Notes under the pieces: model-generated | Seen by the model: the letters and a program-made list of their open reading frames with translations, nothing else | The model's database searches: none | Told to the model about the DNA's origin: nothing | Part shown: piece by piece, positions 7,735-15,790 of the stretch | Position numbering within the stretch: the first letter of the stretch is position 1 | How the letters are laid out: each line of letters starts with the position of its first letter | Origin: JBMOLC01 sp049324215 | Lineage (GTDB): Bacteria > Patescibacteriota > Microgenomatia > UBA8517 | Length of the DNA: 30,569 bases | Reading direction: 5' to 3' | NCBI GenBank assembly: GCA_049324215.1 | Contig: JBMOLC010000042.1 | Span: 1-30,569, forward strand | Made by a program: the position numbers and the translations under genes

Positions 7735-8450
7735 TTGAATTTGCCGCCTCGCTCGGGGCTTTACCCCTCGCTTCGGCGGGCAGTTTTGCGAGCAAATCAA
7801 AGGGTTTTTTGAAATCAATTGAAAGTTTTTGCTGGCTGATTTGGCGGTTCAAGCCGATTTTTTTTGAGAAAATTTTTCCTCCAAAGTTTTCTTTTCGCTC
7901 GTCAGGGCGTTTTTCTTTTGCTGAAATTCCGAGAGTTCAAATGTTCCCTCAAGATAAGCGTCGGTTAGCCGGCTTATCTTTGTTTTTAGTTCCTCAATTT
8001 TCTTTTTGAGATTTTGAGCGAAAAGGTCTGATGTTTGGCGGGTCTCATTTTCCCACACTTTTAATTTATTCAAAAATCTTTCTCGCCAAACATCAGGCAA
8101 AGAAACTTTTTGACATTGTTCTTTTATTTGCTCGGCAAGTTTTTCTTCCCGCAAAAAGCCGCGTTGAGAGCATCTTTGAGTTTTGCTTTTGTAGGTGCAG
8201 TGGTAATAAACAAATTCCAGCCCGCTTTTCTTTACTTGTTTTTCGGCGGTAATAGCGTAGCCACACTCTCCGCACTTGGCAAAACCCAAAAATAGAAAAT
8301 CTTTTTGTTTTAGCTTTTTGCGGGGCTTGCCATTATCTTTTAACGCTTCCTGTATTTTATCAAAAAGTTTCTTTGAAATCATTGGCTTGTGGCTTCCTTG
8401 GTGAAGTTCGCCGCGGTAAAGAAAATGTCCTTGTCCTCTGTTGAGGAATT
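7735..8450 (-). pseudogene. Large serine recombinase remnant integrated at tRNA-Val
   Basis: The C-terminal half of a serine recombinase. Reading from 8450, the frame gives GHFLYRGELHQGSHKPMISKK (end of the recombinase domain), then the zinc ribbon GFAKCGECGYAITAEKQ ... YYHCTYK, then a long coiled coil (KIEELKTKISRLTDAYLEGTFELSEF). A stop at 7849-7851 follows a run of eight A. One frame over, the tail continues as KIGLNRQISQQKLSIDFKKPFDLLAKL and then into the antisense of tRNA-Val as TVRDLNPRP. So there is a one-base shift in the A run, and the catalytic N-terminus is missing upstream of a stop near 8451. The C-terminus reading into the tRNA antisense is the usual trace of integration into the 3' end of a tRNA gene. 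Confidence 0.8.
7743..7781 (+). repeat. GC-rich hairpin after tRNA-Val
   Basis: GCCGCC (7743-7748) and GGCGGGC (7775-7781) are the outer arms, with GGGG and CCCC inside around a CTTTA loop. A short T run follows at 7784-7787, so it could also end tRNA transcription. In the antisense frame it would add the peptide PAEARGKAPSEAAN to the recombinase tail, as an inserted palindrome would. Confidence 0.5.
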
Positions 8451-8463
8451 GTTAAAATAATCT

Positions 8464-8972
8464 ATGCTTTCAAAAATTTTTGAACCAAATAATTTTAGAA
8501 AAATCGGCTGGGTAATTGCTATTGGTAATATTATAATGATGTTTTTTCAGCCAATTATTTTTTGTTTATGGCGAAATTTCCGGTTATTCCTTGGCTGTTC
8601 TTCAACGCTTGTTTTCCGTCTGCCTTAATTTTTCTTATTGGCTTTTTTTTGAAAAACAGAGCGGCAATGGCTTTTTCTATTCCATTTTTGGCCTATTTCG
8701 GCGTTGGCGGAATGTTTGTATTTAGCTGGAGCAGAGAAATGATTATGGCGCAAATCAGCCATATTTTTATGACGTTGGCTATTATTTACACAATATTGGA
8801 AGTTATAAAAACAAAAGAGTGGAAACGACCATTTTTGGCTTTTCTTGCAGGGTTAGTGATATTTTTAATCATTCTCCCGATACACCAAAATTACATTAAA
8901 AATCATCCCGAATATTTACAAAAAATGGGTAATCCGAAGTTTGAGAAAAATAATTTGGAAAATTTAAACTAA
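8464..8972 (+). pseudogene. Membrane protein gene with one frameshift
   Basis: Two open frames join into a protein of about 168 residues. The first (from ATG 8464) reads MLSKIFEPNNFRKIGWVIAI and a first helix. At the six-T run near 8557-8563 the frame shifts by one base into FMAKFPVIPWLFFNACF and three or four further helices, ending with a polar tail NPKFEKNNLENLN. No family is recognised. Base use is A+T-rich, like the rest of the island. Alternatively, only the shorter second frame (TTG start at 8562, 136 residues) is expressed. A consensus error in the T run is possible. Confidence 0.5.
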
Positions 8973-8977
8973 TTTTA

Positions 8978-9547
8978 TGCCAAGAGCAAAGTTATTTAAT
9001 TGGAATATTACAAAGGAAATATGGGTTGCATACTCCAAAATGGTTTGTTTATCTCTTAATCAATTTAATACTTGGTACGTTACTTTTGTTTTTGTTTCTA
9101 AAGGATAATCCGCCCGGCTTAAATTTTCAGCTTAATTTTAATACCTTATGGAGCATCATTTATATTATGGTAACCGGGATTTTCGAAGTTATTGTATTTT
9201 ATAGCTTTTTAAGGACGGTTTTTGAAAAATCTTTCGGCATTATCCCGGCAATAATTTTAACGGCTTTATTTTATTCGTTCCACCATATTGGATTTCAGCC
9301 AGAATTTTTAAAATTATTTTTTGTCGGTATTATATATGCTGTGGTGTTTCGGGGGGCAAATAGTGCTTTGTTAATATACCCTTTCTTTTGGGGTGTTGGT
9401 GCTTCTTATGATGTCTTAATCCAGTCTAATGTGGTCGGTGCGATTGTCTATCCAGAAATAAGGTCAATAATCTTGATTGCGGGGCTTATTGTAATATTTT
9501 CTATTGCAAATTACAAGAATTATTTTCACTCAAAAAATGCTAAATAA
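8978..9547 (+). pseudogene. CPBP-like membrane protein, N-terminally shortened and probably frameshifted
   Basis: The main frame (TTG at 9026, 173 residues) has about five membrane helices and the block GIFEVIVFYSFLRTVFEKSFGIIPAIILTALFYSFHHIGF (positions 50-89 of that frame, split here for reading: GIFEVIVFYSFLR, then FYSFHHIGF). This resembles motifs 1 and 2 of CPBP intramembrane proteases, but motif 1 has one Glu and no EExxxR. A second frame from ATG 8978 gives LFNWNITKEIWVAYSK, which aligns with LFGITRKKWLVSSIVG of the related gene at 14312, so a shift near 9034-9040 probably separates the true upstream part. Compared with that relative about 75 N-terminal residues are missing. The C-terminal half may still be made from the TTG. 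Confidence 0.55.
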
Positions 9548-9586
9548 TATTGAGCATTAGAAAAAAGTAAAATATAAAACAATATT

Positions 9587-9685
9587 ATGAATAAAAATCT
9601 GATTGCCTTTTGCGGAGTTGATTGTTCGCATAAAGGCTATAAAAATGCTAATCTTAGAAATTTAAGGTCATTACTGGATGAGTAA
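9587..9685 (+). pseudogene. DUF3795-like fragment
   Basis: A 32-residue open frame, MNKNLIAFCGVDCSHKGYKN and then NANLRNLRSLLDE. The start matches the N-terminus of DUF3795 proteins, small cysteine-rich proteins beginning with a CGxDC motif, but the remaining Cys motifs and about 80 residues are absent. It ends by overlapping the ATG of the next gene in ATGAGTAA. It is most simply an internally deleted remnant. Confidence 0.4.
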
Positions 9686-11120
9686 GATAAAATTCAACAA
9701 AGAAAAAATAACCAAATTTATTTACTCTGCCGATCGTTTTATCTCCGGCGCACTTTTAATTTTGCTGCCGATAATTATTTTCTCTTTCAGCAAAGCGAAT
9801 ATCCAAACCGATTCCGTTGATTATTATTCTATACTACAAAGACTGACCGATAGCAGTAAACCCCCGATAGTTAGAAATCTCCATTTTGTCGAACAGCGCT
9901 CTCCTGGATACAGCATTATCTCAATGATTCCTTATTATTTCACTTCGTATGCAATAGAACCTTTTGTAAAAACTGAAAAAATTGTTGATGGGGGAGAAAC
10001 GGAACTGCCTAGACCGCCTCAGCTGCCTGAACCAAATGACGAAAACGGGAAACCCAAACTTGGCGGACTAGACGGACGGCCAAGAGGCGAAACATCTGAA
10101 AAAATGGGAATTCCAAGTACCTTATTATTTGCAAGAGATATTTTTTTCAAAAACTTTTATCTTGAAAGATCAGGCGGCGTGTTTGAATGGAAAATAATTT
10201 TTGCCCTTCTTTTGACAAGCTACGCCTTTTTGTTTTTAGGAATTTTATTTAGCATTAAAACTTTAGCCCTTGAGAGAATAAAAGTAATCGGTGTTTCTTT
10301 GCCGCTCTTTGTGATTTTTACCTCGCTTATTTTCATACACAACATAATCAATACCCCTGCTTATGCTACATTAACGGCCTTTGGTTTAAGCGCGATATTT
10401 TGTTTCTTTTTTGTCAAAAGTTTTGAGAAAGAAAATTTTGCTAATCAATTCCTGGCCGGATTATTTTTAGGATTTTTGGTATTGACTCGACTGGAAACCG
10501 TTATCGTCGGGGGGATATTGTTCCTCTTTCTTATTTTTTACAAGAAATGGAGATTTTTGAAAAACATTATTCTGGGCGGTTTGCCGTCTTTGGCGATACT
10601 CTTGTTTTATAATTTTTCCCAATTCGGCACGCCTTTTCATTTTGGAATTTTAAAAGGAGACATTAATCAGCTGGGTTTTGATTTTAATTATATTGTCGCA
10701 AGTCTTGTTAATCCCAAATCAGGAATAGTTTTTTGGTCCTTTTTGCTTTGCCTTGGCGTGTACGGTTTGTTCTTCGGTAGAAAAAAACATTTAAAAGCGC
10801 TGAGTATAGCTTCTTTAATTTTCATTGGCTTTATGTTAGTAAGGGTGCCGGTGATGTACAAATGTATGGGAGGCGAGCCGGTAAATCTCGGCGGCATAAT
10901 CGTGCCTTGTTTCCAGACAATGAATGAAGCGCTAATGCTTATCCGTTCTGACGTCAACAGATACATAACAGTTCTGGCGCCGTTTGCAATATTGGGAGTT
11001 CAAAATTTGGTGATTGTTTTTGGAAAATATTTCAAAATAAATTTTGACAATGATCGCCAAAACGTTGGGCGTTTCAATAGAAGATTTAATAAAATAAGGT
11101 CGAAAAAATTAATTCATTAA
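9678..11120 (+). CDS. Multi-pass membrane protein, GT-C glycosyltransferase-like
   Basis: A 480-residue integral membrane protein. A first helix lies at about 20-40, followed by an extracytoplasmic loop with TDSVDYYS and then a long proline-rich stretch (about 100-145, PRPPQLPEPNDENGKPK), and nine or ten further helices from about 175 to 455, ending in a basic tail. The arrangement of one helix, an acidic loop near residue 45 and many helices resembles GT-C enzymes that use lipid-linked sugars (ArnT/PMT type). There is no strict signature, so this stays tentative. The gene is intact although its island neighbours on the left are broken. Confidence 0.6.
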   Translation: MSKIKFNKEKITKFIYSADRFISGALLILLPIIIFSFSKANIQTDSVDYYSILQRLTDSSKPPIVRNLHFVEQRSPGYSIISMIPYYFTSYAIEPFVKTEKIVDGGETELPRPPQLPEPNDENGKPKLGGLDGRPRGETSEKMGIPSTLLFARDIFFKNFYLERSGGVFEWKIIFALLLTSYAFLFLGILFSIKTLALERIKVIGVSLPLFVIFTSLIFIHNIINTPAYATLTAFGLSAIFCFFFVKSFEKENFANQFLAGLFLGFLVLTRLETVIVGGILFLFLIFYKKWRFLKNIILGGLPSLAILLFYNFSQFGTPFHFGILKGDINQLGFDFNYIVASLVNPKSGIVFWSFLLCLGVYGLFFGRKKHLKALSIASLIFIGFMLVRVPVMYKCMGGEPVNLGGIIVPCFQTMNEALMLIRSDVNRYITVLAPFAILGVQNLVIVFGKYFKINFDNDRQNVGRFNRRFNKIRSKKLIH

Positions 11121-11137
11121 AGAGGAGGTGGAAAAAT

Positions 11138-11407
11138 ATGGAAAAAACACAACCACAAGGACCATTTTGCCAGAGCTGCGCTATGCCGATGCAAAAGCCA
11201 GAAGATTTTGGCGTGAACGCCGACGGGAGCCAAAACAACGAATATTGCCGCTATTGCTTTCAAAACGGCAAATTTACTGAGCCTGACATTACCCTGGAGC
11301 AGATGATTGAGAAATGCGCCGGAATTATGAAGCAAATGCAAATGCCAGAAGGACAAATTGAGCAGACAAAAAAATATATTCCGATGCTCAAGAGGTGGAG
11401 AAAATAA
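11138..11407 (+). CDS. Putative zinc-ribbon protein (PF12674-like)
   Basis: An 89-residue protein. FCQSCAMPM (residues 10-18) and YCRYCFQNGKFTEPD (about 36-50) form a four-Cys zinc site, with DFGVNADGSQNNEYC between. This is the pattern of the PF12674 putative zinc-ribbon family, followed by the typical helical tail ITLEQMIEKCAGIMKQM. Its function is unknown; family members are often next to transcription regulators. AGGAGGTG lies 8 bases before the ATG, one of the strongest ribosome binding sites in the window. A copy of the inverted-repeat unit follows the stop by about 20 bases. Confidence 0.85.
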   Translation: MEKTQPQGPFCQSCAMPMQKPEDFGVNADGSQNNEYCRYCFQNGKFTEPDITLEQMIEKCAGIMKQMQMPEGQIEQTKKYIPMLKRWRK

Positions 11408-11426
11408 TTGTGGGCAAGGAGATGAA

Positions 11427-11519
11427 GGGGGATTCGGAACTCTGCCCCAGCACTTTGCAAAGTGCTGGGTTGCCCTTCGGGTCATATAACAGCCGTTAGA
11501 TGAAATTCCGAACCCCGCC
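11427..11519. repeat. Inverted-repeat unit, copy 1 (93 bp)
   Basis: The outer arms are GGGGGATTCGGAA (11427-11439) and TTCCGAACCCCGCC (11506-11519). Inside is a perfect 20-base palindrome CAGCACTTTGCAAAGTGCTG (11448-11467), then a CCCTTCGGG hairpin (11473-11481), then ATAAC (11486-11490) facing GTTAG (11495-11499) at the apex. The same unit recurs at 16356-16511, and its right half at 15734-15759. Confidence 0.8.
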
Positions 11520-11560
11520 TTTAGAGGAAATTTTATATATCTGTTTTCAATTTTAATTTT

Positions 11561-12899
11561 ATGGAAAAGATAATGAAAATCAATCTCAAAAAACTTCTTG
11601 CCAGGAGAAAAACAAGCGATGCTGCACATGCTGGATTTTGGGCAGGCATTGTTGCAGGAGCACTTATGGCAATCTTTACCTTTCTCACAACCTTACTGTT
11701 TAAGCAAACCCTACTTGAAGAATTCGCTTTAATAAAAGATAAATTTCGTATCCTTATACCCTATGACATAAATGTCCTTTACTTAATAAGTCTACTTGTT
11801 GCACCACCTGCGATTCTCTTTCTCTATTTGGTTGCGGGAATATTCTTTGGTTTAATCTTTGATAAATTTAAGAATAAAACCCCTCTTAATGCCCTTTTAA
11901 TGAGCCTTCTATTTGGATCTGGTTTTGGGTCAATAACAAATCTACCTGCAGATAGGTTGATAATAATAACAGCTAGCGTGTTTGCATGGCTACTATTTGC
12001 TTTTGTATTTTTAAAATTGTATGGAAGAGAAGGGCGAGAGAGGAGTAAGGTGAATCAAGGAAAAGGCAAATTAATGATGTTTTCAGTCCTTATTTTTATC
12101 CTGAGTTCTTCTATGATTGCGATTTCTTACCTTCTCGGTATAAAATTAGTTGTATTCGCACCCCTTTATATGTTCATCCCATTAATATCAACCATTATAA
12201 CTTGCTATTTTTATGAAATACCACTGACAAGTTTAGGTTTGTCAATAAAACCAAACAGATGGTTTCTCTTGGCGTGGATTTTCCCAGTTTTTTTTATCAT
12301 TTGCAGCACTTGGAATTAGTCTGTCTTTTCCAGATGTAGAATACTCTGCGACCATGGAAGGTCTATCAAGATATGGTGTTCCACCAAGCATTGCTTCAGA
12401 AAAATTTGCTGGTTTCGGTATTCCACCAATGCTCTTAATTTTGATTGCAGGCTTAGTTGCAGGACCGACAATTAATGCATTATTTGCTTTTGGAGAAGAA
12501 TTGGGGTGGAGAGGTTTTCTACAGAAAGAACTAGCATATCTTGGCTTCTGGAAATCTTCCTTTTTGATAGGATTAATCTGGGGAATGTGGCATATCCCAT
12601 TAGTAATTCAAGGTTATAACTATCCTCAGCATCCTTTCATAGGTATCGGGATGGTGATTATATTTGCTATCTTACTTTCACCTCTATTCAATTACATTAG
12701 AATTAAATCAAATTCTGTAATTGCTGTAGCAATAATGCACGGAACTCTAAATGCTGTGGCTGGAATTTCTGCAGCTTTTGTTAAAGGAGGTAGTGACTTA
12801 ACTGTCGGAATTCAAGGAGTGAGCGGTTTTATTATCCTAATAACCATCAATGTTATGTTAATTAAAATTATCAGTACAAATAGAGACGATATGATTTGA
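11561..12899 (+). pseudogene. CPBP-family (Rce1-like) intramembrane protease with one frameshift
   Basis: Two frames join into one protein of about 446 residues. Frame one (11561-12319) carries six or seven helices and ends in KPNRWFLLAWIFPVFFI. At the eight-T run near 12288-12295 the frame shifts by one base and continues as FLSFAALGISLSFPDVEYSA and into the catalytic CPBP domain: GEELGWRGFL (the EExxxR motif), GMWHIPLV and HGTLNA (the two His motifs). All key residues are present, so if the shift is a consensus error the enzyme would be complete. CPBP proteins cleave near C-termini or process peptides within membranes; the substrate here is unknown. Confidence 0.75.
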
Positions 12900-13023
12900 T
12901 AAAATATTTAAATGCCTATGCACTTGATCATTGTAATGCCGACGATAAAAGTGGTTTTACCAACGATGTCATAAAATTGCATAAAATCAGATCTAAGATT
13001 ATAAAAATAGAAAAAAATAAAAA

Positions 13024-13656
13024 ATGAGCAAAGATTATTATTCATACACAAAAAAGTCCTTTGGAAAATGGGCTCCTATTTATGATATTTGGACTGCGGT
13101 TATTCCAGGAGTAAGACAAAAAGTTGTGGGTCTTATAACCCCAAAAAAAGGCTTAAATATACTGGATGTATGCACTGGAACAGGGAGCCAAGCATTTGCA
13201 TTTGGAAAAAAAGGTTATGATGTTGTTGGGATTGACTTATCTGGTGACATGTTAAAGGTTGCCAATAAGAAAAACAAGTATGACAATGTTAAATTCATGA
13301 TTACAGATGCAATAGAAATGCCATTTGATAATAATCAATTTGATGTCTCGGTCATTTCTTTTGCCTTGCATGAGATGCCTTTGGACATTAGGAAAAAGGT
13401 TTTGGCAGAAATGATAAGAGTTACCAAGCCCAAAGGTGATGTAATAATTGTTGATTACTCACTACCAAAAAATAGAATTAAAAAATATTTGATTTACCAT
13501 TTCGTTAAACTTTATGAAAGCAAATATTACACAGAGTTTATAAAATCAGATATTAAAAAATTGATTAAAGATTATGGGATTGAAATGGAGAGGGAAATTT
13601 CGGTAATATTTGGGGGTGCGAAAATTTTTAAGGGAGTAAATGAAAAACCATCATGA
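13024..13656 (+). CDS. Class I SAM-dependent methyltransferase (UbiE-like fold)
   Basis: A 210-residue soluble enzyme. The SAM-binding motif I is ILDVCTGTGS (residues 46-55), followed by the acidic end of strand 2 in VVGIDLSG (D71), DAIEMPFDNNQFDV and SFALHEMP, which are the Methyltransf_11-type motifs II and III. The acceptor cannot be told; the UbiE-like pattern (FGKWAPIYDIW near the start) suggests a small or lipid-like molecule. The ATG has no clear ribosome binding site. It lies in the run of methyltransferase and membrane genes that fills the centre of the island. Confidence 0.88.
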   Translation: MSKDYYSYTKKSFGKWAPIYDIWTAVIPGVRQKVVGLITPKKGLNILDVCTGTGSQAFAFGKKGYDVVGIDLSGDMLKVANKKNKYDNVKFMITDAIEMPFDNNQFDVSVISFALHEMPLDIRKKVLAEMIRVTKPKGDVIIVDYSLPKNRIKKYLIYHFVKLYESKYYTEFIKSDIKKLIKDYGIEMEREISVIFGGAKIFKGVNEKPS

Positions 13657-13736
13657 TGAAAGAAACAAATGTGACAACAGAGACTTTGGCGGGGTTTAAG
13701 AACTTAAAGGAAAATTTTTATGTACATAGATGTTAA
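13653..13736 (+). CDS. Possible 27-residue peptide ending in Cys
   Basis: An ATG overlapping the methyltransferase stop (ATGATGA) opens a frame encoding MMKETNVTTETLAGFKNLKE and ending in NFYVHRC. It stops 24 bases before the ICMT-like gene. No ribosome binding site was seen. It may be chance or a remnant; it is listed because its C-terminal residue is Cys and the next gene is an ICMT-type enzyme. Confidence 0.2.
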   Translation: MMKETNVTTETLAGFKNLKENFYVHRC

Positions 13737-13760
13737 AGAAATCAAGGAGGAAAAACTATT

Positions 13761-14273
13761 ATGCCACATGGAAAAAGCGTTATTCACATAGCTGGTCATA
13801 TTGCATATATTGTATTATATGGCTTGCTAATTGTATTTTGTATTCTTTTTTATAACTGGGCTAATTTGGGGATACTGTTATACCTTGGATGGATAACCTT
13901 GGCATTTGGAATCGTTTTTTTGTTGTGGTCAAGCCAATCACGCAAAAAAGGATATGCATCGGGAGAAAAAGGTATTAGCAAAGAAACTCTTGTTGAAAGT
14001 GGGATGTATGCTTTTGTTCGCCATCCTGAATTCTTGGGACATATATTGATAATCTTCGCATTGGTCCTCATAGCGCAACACTGGGTTAGCTTGATTATTG
14101 GTGCAATGTTAATTATTTTATTATGCCTCGCCATGATAGAAGAAGAAAAAAGAGACATAGAAAAGTTTGGCGATGCGTACAAAGATTATATGAAAAGAGT
14201 TCCAAGAATAAACTTTTTGGCTGGAGTTATAAGGAAAATGCATTTCAAAAAAGAAAATGAAAAAGGCAGATAG
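13761..14273 (+). CDS. ICMT/PEMT-family membrane methyltransferase
   Basis: A 170-residue membrane protein with four or five helices. The signature lies at the C-terminal half: ESGMYAFVRHPEFLGHI (about 91-107) and then EEEKRDIEKFGDAYKDYMKRVPR (about 126-148). These are the SAM-binding RHPxYxG and ExxxxxFGxxYxxYxxxVPR elements of isoprenylcysteine carboxyl methyltransferase and phospholipid N-methyltransferase relatives. Bacterial members act on varied lipids or small molecules, so the acceptor is open. A strong site, AAGGAGGAAAAA, precedes the ATG. A second related gene lies at 15791-16348. Confidence 0.82.
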   Translation: MPHGKSVIHIAGHIAYIVLYGLLIVFCILFYNWANLGILLYLGWITLAFGIVFLLWSSQSRKKGYASGEKGISKETLVESGMYAFVRHPEFLGHILIIFALVLIAQHWVSLIIGAMLIILLCLAMIEEEKRDIEKFGDAYKDYMKRVPRINFLAGVIRKMHFKKENEKGR

Positions 14274-14311
14274 CAAGCTTCAGAATTTATTGAAATATTG
14301 AGGTATAAACC

Positions 14312-15733
14312 ATGAAAATCAAAAACTTTCTAAAAAATTTGTTTCAATTTGGATGGCAGCCAACAAAAGATACAGTAATAGCATTTATCTTGGGATGTCT
14401 GGTAGTTGTAGCAAGCCTTGGTTTATTTCTATTTTCTGGAAGCACCCCTGCTGATAGGATTGGATTTTTTGTTCTAAAGGATATTATTATGATGTTCGCT
14501 CTTGGGCTTGTAACTCCTTTATATTATGTTTTGGTCATAAGAAAAGAAGGTCTTGGCCTGTTTGGAATAACCAGAAAGAAATGGCTTGTTAGTTCAATTG
14601 TGGGTATAGTTCTTGCTGTAATGATGTTTTTCCAATTTGTAAGTATGACAGAAAAGCCATGGCAAGAAATATTGCTGAGCTCGAAAGCAATTGGCCCAAT
14701 TTTCTATATAATGGTAGCAGGTATTTTTGAGGTACTGTTTCTTTTTGGATTTTTGCGTCGAAAGTTTGAAGACGCTTTTGGAATAATTCCCAGTATTATT
14801 TTGGCTGCTTTATTTTACAGTTTTCATCATGTAGGCTTTCAACCTGAGTTTGTGAAACTATTCTTTGTTGGAATTTTATTTGCGTCTGTTTTCAGAATAA
14901 CTAATAACATTCTGATTATCTATCCATTTTTCTGGGGAACAGGAGCATGTTGGGATGTATTGGTACAGTCTGAGGTTATAGCATATCAATCTCTACAAGA
15001 TGCTTGGATCAAAGGGATTATTATTTTAGCATTGATAATTGTCTTTGCAGGTTACCTAAAATGGAAATTAAACATGATTTTGAAAAATGAGGAGGAAATG
15101 ACTGAACGACAGGAACTGTGGGATAAAGAAAAAGCCCAGAAACATGCCAAGTGGATGAAAATGGGCTCAAGGTGGTTCTATGCTCCTTTCGCAAGAAAGA
15201 TTATAGAATGTCTATTCCCTTCGGAAAGGGATTTAACAATACTGGATTTAGGCACCGGGCCAGGTCTTCTCTCCATTGAGATAGATAAGTTATTGCCACA
15301 AGCAAAGATAATCGGAGTTGATCCATCCGGTGAAATGCTCAAGATAGCCAGAAAGAATGCCGATGAAGTAGGGATGTCAAATTATGAGACGAGGTTGGGA
15401 AGGGCCGAGAAGATGCCAATAGACTCAAATTCTGTTGATCTGGTGGTCAGTCAATCCTCGCTTCATGAATGGGAGAATCCACAAGAAGGCTTCTTAGAGA
15501 TATTCAGGGTTTTGAAACCTGGCGGCAGTTTGATACTTAAAGATTACAACCGGGATTGGCTCTCCACATGGAAGCGAACCCTGTTCAAGTTCTTTCATCA
15601 TTTGGAGATGTTTAAGTTCACTTTTGATGAAGTCGTTAATTTATTGAGGGAGGCTGGTTTTGATGAAATTAAGGGTAAGGGGAAAGGGAAAGGGAAAGGG
15701 CTAGAATTGTTCGTACAGGCGTTAAAACGATAG
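14312..15733 (+). CDS. CPBP-like membrane domain fused to SAM methyltransferase
   Basis: A 473-residue two-part protein. Residues 1-255 carry seven or eight helices with GIFEVLFLFGFLRRKFEDAFG (about 138-157, read as GIFEVLFLFGFL) and FYSFHHVGFQ (about 168-177), close to the protein encoded at 9026-9547. Residues 263-473 are a class I methyltransferase with ILDLGTGPG (310-318), IIGVDPSG, RAEKMPIDSNSVDLV and VLKPGGSLILKDY. Between them, in frame, sits GAGGAGGAAATG, so the methyltransferase may also be made alone from M263. Near the end a GGGAAA microsatellite encodes alternating Lys-Gly. The membrane half lacks the EExxxR pair, so protease activity is doubtful. Confidence 0.8.
   Translation: MKIKNFLKNLFQFGWQPTKDTVIAFILGCLVVVASLGLFLFSGSTPADRIGFFVLKDIIMMFALGLVTPLYYVLVIRKEGLGLFGITRKKWLVSSIVGIVLAVMMFFQFVSMTEKPWQEILLSSKAIGPIFYIMVAGIFEVLFLFGFLRRKFEDAFGIIPSIILAALFYSFHHVGFQPEFVKLFFVGILFASVFRITNNILIIYPFFWGTGACWDVLVQSEVIAYQSLQDAWIKGIIILALIIVFAGYLKWKLNMILKNEEEMTERQELWDKEKAQKHAKWMKMGSRWFYAPFARKIIECLFPSERDLTILDLGTGPGLLSIEIDKLLPQAKIIGVDPSGEMLKIARKNADEVGMSNYETRLGRAEKMPIDSNSVDLVVSQSSLHEWENPQEGFLEIFRVLKPGGSLILKDYNRDWLSTWKRTLFKFFHHLEMFKFTFDEVVNLLREAGFDEIKGKGKGKGKGLELFVQALKR
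15088..15100 (+). promoter_or_regulatory. Internal ribosome binding site and ATG within the fusion gene
   Basis: TGAGGAGGAA precedes ATG 15098, which is in frame with the long gene and falls exactly between the membrane and methyltransferase domains. The GGAGG core is only 2 bases from the ATG, but the upstream GAGG repeat gives a spacing of 5. Confidence 0.5.
15681..15700 (+). repeat. GGGAAA microsatellite in coding sequence
   Basis: About three copies of GGGAAA, preceded by related GGGTAA, encode KGKGKGKG near the end of the methyltransferase. Six-base units would change length without shifting the frame. Confidence 0.7.
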
Positions 15734-15759
15734 GTTATGAAATTCCGAACCCGTCTTTA
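15734..15759. repeat. Inverted-repeat unit, right half only
   Basis: GTTATGAAATTCCGAACCC and then GTCTTTA match the right half of copies 1 and 2, starting at the apex GTTA. No left half is present; the half unit begins directly at the stop codon of the fusion gene. Confidence 0.65.
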
Positions 15760-15790
15760 AGAATAAATTTATAAAGAGGACTTTATAATT

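Noticed and set aside
7667..7852. Separate 61-residue minus-strand gene
   Set aside because: It is the frameshifted continuation of the recombinase remnant running into the tRNA-Val antisense, not a gene of its own.
12900..13023. Possible gene remnant between the CPBP gene and the methyltransferase
   Set aside because: A frame reading DHCNADDKSGFTNDVIKLHK can be drawn, but it has no start, no known match and is short; I see nothing else supportable in this gap.
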